Assembly (NCBI GenBank): GCA_021775805.1
Contig: JAJFHD010000089.1
Span: 1-64,000, forward strand
Direction of reading: 5' to 3'
Origin: Alphaproteobacteria bacterium
Lineage (GTDB): Bacteria > Pseudomonadota > Alphaproteobacteria > Rhizobiales > JAJFHC01
Length of the DNA stretch: 64,000 nucleotides
The position numbers and the translations under genes were made by a program. Of this stretch, positions 56,013 to 64,000 are shown in pieces. Under the pieces are notes generated by a model. That model had not been told where the DNA came from and did not search any database. It saw only the letters and a list, made by a program, of their open reading frames with translations. Numbering within the stretch: position 1 is the first letter of the stretch; the number at the start of each line of letters is the position of its first letter.

Positions 56013-57440
56013 CTAAGTCGCCGTGCCGCCGACGGTCAGGCCGTCAAGGCGGATGGTCGGCTGGCCAACGCCAACCGGTACGCTTTGCCCGGCCTTGCCG
56101 CAGGTGCCGACCCCGGTATCGAGGGCCATGTCGTTGCCGATCATGGAAACCCGTGTCAGGGCGTCGGGACCGTTGCCGATCAGCGTTGCCCCCTTGACCG
56201 GTGCGCCGGGTTTGCCGTTCTCGATCAGATAGGCTTCGGTGCAGGAAAACACGAACTTGCCGCTGGTGATGTCAACCTGACCGCCGCCGAACGACACCGC
56301 ATAGAGCCCCTTATCGACAGAGGCCATGATCTCCTCAGGATCCCGGTCGCCATTGAGCATATAGGTGTTGGTCATGCGCGGCATCGGCATGTGGGCATAG
56401 GACTGCCGCCGCCCGTTTCCGGTCACGTCCACACCCATGAGCCTGGCATTCTGGCGGTCCTGCATGAAGCCCACCAGAATACCGTCCTCGATCAGCGTTG
56501 TGCAGGATGTGGGCGTGCCTTCGTCGTCGATGGCCAGCGAGCCGCGGCGGTTGTCGAGGGTACCGTCGTCCACCACGGTCACGCCGGGAGAAGCGATGCG
56601 TTCGCCGAGCAGACCTGCAAAAGCGCTGGTTTTCTTGCGGTTGAAGTCGCCTTCCAGGCCATGGCCGATGGCTTCGTGCAGCAGGATGCCGGGCCAGCCC
56701 GGTCCGAGCACCACATCCATCTCGCCAGCTGGTGCCGGCACCGAGTCGAGGTTCACCATTGCCTGGCGCAACGCCTCGTCGACTTCGGCCTGCCACTGGT
56801 CTTCCTGAAACAGGAGCGAGTAACCGGTGCGCCCGCCCGTGCCGTGGGAACCGCTCTCCTGCCGGTCTCCCTGTGCCAGTACGATGGACACGTTCATGCG
56901 GACCAGGGGCCGGATGTCCTGGCGGGTAAAACCGTCCGCGCGGATCAGCTCGATGACCTGCCACTCTCCGGAAAGCGATGCGGAAACCTGCCGGACGCGG
57001 TCATCCTGAGCCCGCGCGTAGGCGTCGATCCTTTTCATGAGGTCGACTTTCCGGTCGAAGCTGTGTTCCACCAATGGATTGTCGGCAGAGTAAAATGTTC
57101 GGTTGGATCTCACGGGAGCGTCCGAGAGGACACCGGAATGCCCGTGTTTGACGGCTGCCACGGCGTCAGCGGCCCGCCTGAGGGAAGCGTCGTCCAGTTC
57201 CGATGAGTGGGCGTAGCCGGTCGCTTCATCGGCCACCGCCCTTAGCCCGAAACCCTGCATAGTGTCGTAGTTCGCAGACTTGAGCTGTCCGTCGTCAAAT
57301 ACCAGCCCTTCGCTCAGACGGTACTCCAGAAAGAGCTCGCCGTCGTCGCATCCCTCCAGGGTATTTCGGAGAAGGGACTCGGCGCTGTTACGGTCAAGGC
57401 CGTTGCGATCGAAAAAAAACTCGATGGATGTCTCTGTCAT
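56013..57440 (-). CDS. tldD: TldD metalloprotease catalytic subunit
   Basis: This 475-residue zinc protease subunit has LLHEAIGHGLEGD, the HEAIGH zinc motif, in the middle. FVFSCTEAYLIENGK and the C-terminal domain are typical of the TldD family. It works with TldE/PmbA (42632-44014). It lies between GMC and ialB, 700 bases from the cox operon, an order I recall from other Rhizobiales genomes. Confidence 0.95.
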   Translation of the reverse strand: MTETSIEFFFDRNGLDRNSAESLLRNTLEGCDDGELFLEYRLSEGLVFDDGQLKSANYDTMQGFGLRAVADEATGYAHSSELDDASLRRAADAVAAVKHGHSGVLSDAPVRSNRTFYSADNPLVEHSFDRKVDLMKRIDAYARAQDDRVRQVSASLSGEWQVIELIRADGFTRQDIRPLVRMNVSIVLAQGDRQESGSHGTGGRTGYSLLFQEDQWQAEVDEALRQAMVNLDSVPAPAGEMDVVLGPGWPGILLHEAIGHGLEGDFNRKKTSAFAGLLGERIASPGVTVVDDGTLDNRRGSLAIDDEGTPTSCTTLIEDGILVGFMQDRQNARLMGVDVTGNGRRQSYAHMPMPRMTNTYMLNGDRDPEEIMASVDKGLYAVSFGGGQVDITSGKFVFSCTEAYLIENGKPGAPVKGATLIGNGPDALTRVSMIGNDMALDTGVGTCGKAGQSVPVGVGQPTIRLDGLTVGGTAT

Positions 57441-57575
57441 CGCTGCGGGGTGCTCCAGGTCAACCGATATCGGCAGGAAGTTGCCGCGCCGTTGGTAAAT
57501 TGAAATTTCTCAGCGTATTGCCGTCAGCGACGTTGCGTTCGCCCGCGACGTCAGCCATTTCGCCCGCTGAAGGGA

Positions 57576-58157
57576 TCAACTTCCTAGGTTGCCGTAAGCC
57601 TTTGAGAAGCCTTTCAGCGAAAGCCCCAGGCCGATTCCCTGTGCCTGGTTGCGGTAGATGATCATGTTCGCCTTCGATCCCTTTTGCATGGCCGTAAGCG
57701 CTTTTTCGGTGATAGGCACCACCGTCAGGCACCCGACCGACGGGCAACTGATGAAGGGGAAGCGTCCAAACGGCTTGCCGTCAATCTCGATGGCGATTCC
57801 GTTGGGCAGGAAAACACCAAGTGGCGCAACCACCTGCATCTGGACAATTTCTTTTTTCTGCGCCGGGTCCTTGCCTCTGAAAATGGCGACCTTGATGCCG
57901 ATGTTCTTGTTGGTCTTGTCGACTGACAACTGAACCATGCCGCATTGCTCGATTTCGCGGAACGTGATCTCGCCGCCTTCCTCAGCCGGCTTCACAGGCA
58001 CCTTTGCCTTGTCGCACTGGATTTCCCAGTCGCCATGGGTTGCTTTTACGACGGGTTTGGCCTTCGCTGCTTTCTGCGCAAAACTAGCCGAGTTGACGCT
58101 GAACACAAATGCTGCGGTCATGGCGGTTGCCAGACACGCTAATTTCAGTTTGAACAA
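57576..58157 (-). CDS. Invasion-associated locus B (IalB) family protein
   Basis: This 193-residue periplasmic protein has a signal peptide (LKLACLATAMTAAFVFSVNS, cleavage after SASFA). GDWEIQCDKAK, then CGMVQLSVD and ISCPSVGCLTVVPIT, carry the family's cysteines. The start is a TTG at 58157 with GAGAGGG upstream. Function is unknown, but the family is implicated in envelope and host interaction. tldD is next, 135 bases downstream. Confidence 0.88.
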   Translation of the reverse strand: MFKLKLACLATAMTAAFVFSVNSASFAQKAAKAKPVVKATHGDWEIQCDKAKVPVKPAEEGGEITFREIEQCGMVQLSVDKTNKNIGIKVAIFRGKDPAQKKEIVQMQVVAPLGVFLPNGIAIEIDGKPFGRFPFISCPSVGCLTVVPITEKALTAMQKGSKANMIIYRNQAQGIGLGLSLKGFSKAYGNLGS

Positions 58158-58844
58158 AATTTCACCCTCTCTCCCTGTCTGAACGCGCTGCACGTTGCCG
58201 GTCAGACCCGTGTGCATTCATTTGCACGCCTTGTACTCCCCGGCGGACTGCTGCGTCAAAGGGCAATCCCCAAACGACACTCTCCTAATTGATTTGGGGG
58301 AGTGATGGGACAATTCAAGCATCTTTTCCGAGACTCTTTTACACATCATAGCATTCGTTGTCTCTGAAAGCCCTCGGAAATGGTAAAGCGCTCGATGCGA
58401 GTCGCATTGTTGAACTCAAGACAGGTTGATAACGATTTTCGGGTCTTGCTCAAACCGGTTTCCGATTGTGTCAATTGGTCGCAAGGCGTTGTGGATATTA
58501 TATTTTTCGCCGTTGGCGCTTTATTTGTGGCGTCTTGTCGGACGTTTGCTTGTCTGGGTAAATGTCCGACAAATAAGGCAAAAATACGATCCGGTTTAGC
58601 CAGTCTGACGTCGGAAACCGTTAGCCGGCGGCCATGGCGGCCGGTTTGCTCTTCCATTGCGTAGGAATGACGCACACGTTGGTCGTTGCGAGGCGATGCG
58701 GATTGTGGTTCTTGAGGTTCGCAGAGATGTTCTGTCAGGATATGGTGCGGGTCTACGGCCAATTCGCTAACACATATTGTTCGACGCCTTCTATATAGGG
58801 ACGCGGACTGCATTGAAATTGAGTTCAAAGGAGCTGGTTCAACC
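58158..58844 (+). promoter_or_regulatory. Long leader region upstream of the cox operon
   Basis: About 690 bases carry no convincing gene. At 58535-58543 and 58564-58572 a perfect 9-bp inverted repeat, TTGTCGGAC and GTCCGACAA, is separated by 20 bases. It could bind a regulator or fold in RNA. A TATATA at about 58791-58796 may be a -10 for coxB, but no good -35 is seen. Coordinates cover the whole untranslated stretch. Confidence 0.5.
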
Positions 58845-61344
<2,500 letters not shown>

Positions 61345-61425
61345 AATCGGCGGACGTCCTCCTTGCTGGAGGGCGTCCAGCCAACCCTGGCGGTGCACCG
61401 GCCGCAGGATTTGGACAGACAGTTA

Positions 61426-62391
61426 ATGACAGATATCGGTTTGAATATCAGTGCCAAAAGCGTTTCCCAGCCCATTGGCGGCATGGGCACGGTGGGAGAC
61501 TATTTTGCGCTGCTCAAGCCGCGGGTGATGTCGCTTGTCATCTTTACCGCCCTCGTCGGCATGGTCGTCGCACCGGGTGATATTCACCCGGTCATAGCAC
61601 TGACCGCCCTCCTGGCGATCGCTGTGGGGGCCGGCGCGTCCGGTGCCCTCAACATGTGGTATGACGCCGACATTGACGCCAAGATGCAACGCACGGCGAA
61701 GCGGCCGATCCCGAGCGGCCGCATCACGCCGGACGAAGCCCTGGTCTTTGGGGTAACGCTGTCTCTGGGCTCGGTGTTTGTCCTGGGGCTTCTGGTGAAC
61801 TGGGTTGCAGGGGCGCTTCTGGCCCTGACAATCGGGTTTTATCTGTTCGTCTACACCATGTGGCTCAAGCGCCGCACACCGCAGAACATCGTTATCGGCG
61901 GCGCGGCGGGCGCCTTTCCGCCGGTCATTGGCTGGGCGGCTGTGACGGGCGACGTCGGTTTCCAGGGCATTGTCCTGTTCCTCATCATTTTCATGTGGAC
62001 GCCGCCTCACTTCTGGGCGCTGGCGCTCTACCGCGCTCGCGACTACGAACGTGTCGGCGTCCCGATGCTGCCGGTCGTGGCCGGCCCGGATGCCACGCGC
62101 CGCCAGATCCTGTGGTATGCCATTGCCCTCGTTCCGGTGACTTTGCTGCCGTGCGTGCTCGGGTTCGCCGGCGTGCTCTACGGTGTTGTAACTGGTGCCC
62201 TGGGTGTTGGCCTGCTGGTCTCCTGCACTCGTGTTTTCCGACTGCGGACCGGCCAGAAGGCCGAACGGGCTGCGCGTCAGCTTTTTGCGTTTTCAATTCT
62301 CTATCTTTTCCTGATCTTTGCTGTTCTGCTCGCAGAACAGGGCCTGGGAATCATGGCAGACTGGCACTGGAGTGGAATGTGGAGCGTGTGA
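61426..62391 (+). CDS. ctaB: Protoheme IX farnesyltransferase (heme O synthase)
   Basis: It makes heme O from heme B, the precursor of heme A for the oxidase. The 321-residue polytopic prenyltransferase has Asp motif [35 protein letters not shown] is the first membrane segment. Stop and next start overlap (TGATG), so it is coupled to coxF. Confidence 0.96.
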   Translation: MTDIGLNISAKSVSQPIGGMGTVGDYFALLKPRVMSLVIFTALVGMVVAPGDIHPVIALTALLAIAVGAGASGALNMWYDADIDAKMQRTAKRPIPSGRITPDEALVFGVTLSLGSVFVLGLLVNWVAGALLALTIGFYLFVYTMWLKRRTPQNIVIGGAAGAFPPVIGWAAVTGDVGFQGIVLFLIIFMWTPPHFWALALYRARDYERVGVPMLPVVAGPDATRRQILWYAIALVPVTLLPCVLGFAGVLYGVVTGALGVGLLVSCTRVFRLRTGQKAERAARQLFAFSILYLFLIFAVLLAEQGLGIMADWHWSGMWSV

Positions 62392-62531
62392 TGCAGTTGT
62401 CCGAAGAACAGTTGAAGCGCCGCCACAAGAGATCTGTTGCAATCGCCTGGATCCTGGCCGCACTCGTCAGCCTGTTTTTTGTTGTCACGATTGTCCGCCT
62501 CGGCGGCAACGTTCTTGACCGGCCTCTGTAG
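62391..62531 (+). CDS. coxF: CoxF-like small membrane protein
   Basis: This 46-residue protein begins [20 protein letters not shown] and has one membrane helix, ILAALVSLFFVVTIV. It overlaps the ctaB stop by one base and precedes ctaG. The place and form match the small CoxF protein of rhizobial cox operons. Its role in oxidase assembly is not established. Confidence 0.85.
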   Translation: MQLSEEQLKRRHKRSVAIAWILAALVSLFFVVTIVRLGGNVLDRPL

Positions 62532-62547
62532 GCAGAGGAGAACAGCG

Positions 62548-63150
62548 GTGAAGGACAAGCAAAAAGCCGGGCTCGACAAGCGCAACACACGCGTTGCCAT
62601 GGCGGCGTCGCTGGTTGTGGTGCTCATGGTCGGCATGTCTTACGCGGCCGTACCGCTGTACCGGATATTCTGCCAGGTAACCGGTTACGGCGGCACGCCT
62701 CAGGTCGCCGATGCCGGGTCATCGGTCGTGCTTGATCGCCAGATTACCATACGGTTCGATGCCAACACGGCGCGAAACCTGGGGTGGACTTTCAAGCCCG
62801 CTCAGGGACCCGTGACTTTGAAGGTAGGCGAATCCGGTCTGGCCTTCTACCAGGCGCACAATGACACCGATCGACGGCTGTCGGGCACGGCAACCTTTAA
62901 TGTAACGCCCGTACAGGCGGGAGCGTATTTCAACAAGATCGATTGCTTCTGCTTTTCCGAGCAGACACTGGAACCGGGCGAAACCGCCCAGATGCCGGTG
63001 TCGTTCTTTGTTGATCCGACGATTGTTGATGAACCGGAACTTGATTCGGTCGACACGATCACCTTGTCGTACACGTTTTTTCCATCCGGCGAAGACGACC
63101 TGGCACAGGCCGCCGACGTGAATGGAAAAGACAAAAGGACTGTGAACTAG
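62548..63150 (+). CDS. ctaG: Cytochrome c oxidase assembly protein CtaG (Cox11)
   Basis: This 200-residue copper chaperone for CuB has one N-terminal membrane helix and a periplasmic copper-binding domain with NKIDCFCFSEQTL (Cys-Phe-Cys). GTG 62548 has GGAGAA 7 bases upstream. The preceding coxF is 16 bases away. Confidence 0.95.
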   Translation: MKDKQKAGLDKRNTRVAMAASLVVVLMVGMSYAAVPLYRIFCQVTGYGGTPQVADAGSSVVLDRQITIRFDANTARNLGWTFKPAQGPVTLKVGESGLAFYQAHNDTDRRLSGTATFNVTPVQAGAYFNKIDCFCFSEQTLEPGETAQMPVSFFVDPTIVDEPELDSVDTITLSYTFFPSGEDDLAQAADVNGKDKRTVN

Positions 63151-63312
63151 GGCAAACCGCCTGTTGGGAAAACAGGCACATTGTCCTAGAAATATGAAAA
63201 GATTGGTCTGGCTGTTTTGTGATTGAAGCCGGCATTGCAGACTGATCTCTGGAAATGAACCGGGTAGGGCATCGTGCAACGTGCACACCGGTTAAACCTG
63301 GAGTAGGGGACC

Positions 63313-64000
63313 ATGGCCGACAGCCACGCGAAGAACCACGATTATCACCTCGTCGATCCGAGCCCCTGGCCGGCTGTCGGCGCGGTGGCGGCTTTCATCA
63401 CGGCCGTGGGCGCGGTGATATTCTTTCATGATATTGGCGGCATCGGACCGTGGGTCCTGGTCATCGGCCTGCTGCTGGTGATGTACACCATGCTCATGTG
63501 GTGGATGGATGTGGTCAGGGAAGCCGAAGTTGAAGGCCATCACACCCCGGTCGTCCAGCTTCACTTGCGCTACGGCATGATATTGTTCATTGCCTCGGAG
63601 GTGATGTTCTTTCTGGCCTGGTTCTGGGCATTCTTCGATATCAGCCTGTTCCCGGGCGGTACCGAACAGGTCATGCGCGCCGAGCTGACCGGCGGTCAAT
63701 GGCCGCCGGCGGACATTGCCACCTTCGACCCCTGGCATCTTCCTCTGGTCAACACGCTTATCCTGCTGACCTCGGGCACCACGGTGACCTGGGCACACCA
63801 CGCCCTGGTTCATGACGATCGCGTTGGCCTCAAGTGGGGACTGATCTGCACCGTCGTGCTGGGCGCCCTGTTCACCTGTGTCCAGGCCTACGAATATGCT
63901 CACGCCAGCTTCGGATTTTCCGGACACATCTATGGCTCGACCTTCTTCATGGCTACCGGGTTCCATGGCTTCCACGTGCTCATCGGTACCATATTCCTGT
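63313..64000 (+). CDS. coxC: Cytochrome c oxidase subunit III (3' end cut off by window edge)
   Basis: This is the third core subunit. It begins MADSHAKNHDYHLVDPSPWP, and 229 residues are visible. RYGMILFIASEVMFFLAWFWAFF, shown here only in part, and the end FFMATGFHGFHVLIGT are the diagnostic helices. The last 40-60 residues and the stop lie beyond the window. The intergenic gap to ctaG is 162 bases. A weak 7-bp stem occurs in it. Confidence 0.95.
   Translation, partial: MADSHAKNHDYHLVDPSPWPAVGAVAAFITAVGAVIFFHDIGGIGPWVLVIGLLLVMYTMLMWWMDVVREAEVEGHHTPVVQLHLRYGMILFIASEVMFFLAWFWAFFDISLFPGGTEQVMRAELTGGQWPPADIATFDPWHLPLVNTLILLTSGTTVTWAHHALVHDDRVGLKWGLICTVVLGALFTCVQAYEYAHASFGFSGHIYGSTFFMATGFHGFHVLIGTIFL

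Noticed and set aside
55962..57206. Long open frame antisense to tldD
   Set aside because: It mirrors the codon bias of tldD and has no start signal or family match. The same holds for other long antisense frames opposite purD, the APH-type gene, and SLC13/UspA.
63159..63177. Seven-bp hairpin between ctaG and coxC
   Set aside because: The stem is weak and lacks a T run; it probably does not terminate the operon.

Overview
The window looks like chromosomal DNA of a free-living, respiring alphaproteobacterium, probably of the Rhizobiales/Hyphomicrobiales type. The evidence is gene content and order: an ileS-lspA-DUF3035 lipoprotein-M16-M16 run, a pmbA-cysQ-DUF4170 run, a tldD/ialB pair next to a coxB-coxA-ctaB-coxF-ctaG-coxC operon, TipF-like and CheZ-like proteins, a CIRCE-controlled groES, and a plant/alphaproteobacterial type glutamate-cysteine ligase. 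I see no rRNA or tRNA gene, CRISPR array, insertion sequence or prophage. The exact genus cannot be named from the sequence alone.

Layout. 1-440: 3' -truncated groES (minus strand) with promoter and CIRCE operator. 494-5773: a sigma-54 response regulator, a TipF-like EAL protein, a HAD hydrolase, and a CheZ-like/CheY pair (motility and chemotaxis signalling). 6051-18787: a long plus-strand housekeeping run (MaoC hydratase, ribF, ileS, lspA, lipoprotein, two M16 peptidases, an Asp/Glu-racemase-superfamily enzyme, pgi, mutL). 18850-22672: accessory genes (DUF418 membrane protein, CBS protein, LysR regulator, small secreted protein) with two related palindromes. 22732-29647: rsmD, pseudouridine synthase, tadA, patatin, APH-type phosphotransferase, purD, xseA. 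29669-40910: accessory metabolism and stress genes (three-way mixture of LysR regulators, PhzF, amidohydrolase, GNAT, a mechanosensitive channel fused to a cyclic-nucleotide domain, PNPOx, AhpD-like, UspA, SLC13). 41190-41555: remnants of a carboxymuconolactone decarboxylase-like gene and an ECF41-type sigma factor, joined by a deletion. 41557-48394: DUF4170, cysQ, pmbA, a hypothetical protein, ubiA, rsmE, gshA and a small Cys-rich protein. 48600-50893: a badly decayed gene for a secreted caspase-like/FGE/FGE/peptidoglycan-binding protein. 50918-58157: DapB-like reductase, DUF937, MATE, GMC oxidoreductase with a small partner, tldD, ialB. 58158-64000: a long cox leader region and the aa3-type oxidase operon, cut off inside coxC.

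How the genes work together. The cox operon encodes the catalytic subunits together with heme O synthase (CtaB) and the copper chaperone (CtaG), so one transcript could supply both oxidase and its cofactors. tldD and pmbA/tldE, although 12 kb apart, encode the two halves of one metalloprotease. The M16 pair has one zinc-binding and one zinc-less member, the usual heterodimer arrangement. CheY, CheZ-like and TipF-like proteins point to a flagellated cell although no flagellar structural genes are present here.

Nothing in the window forms a clear, intact, undescribed system. The most unusual items are the decayed caspase-FGE gene, the fused ECF41/decarboxylase remnant, an EF-hand-like loop in the CheZ-like protein, and a DapB-like protein lacking the catalytic histidines.
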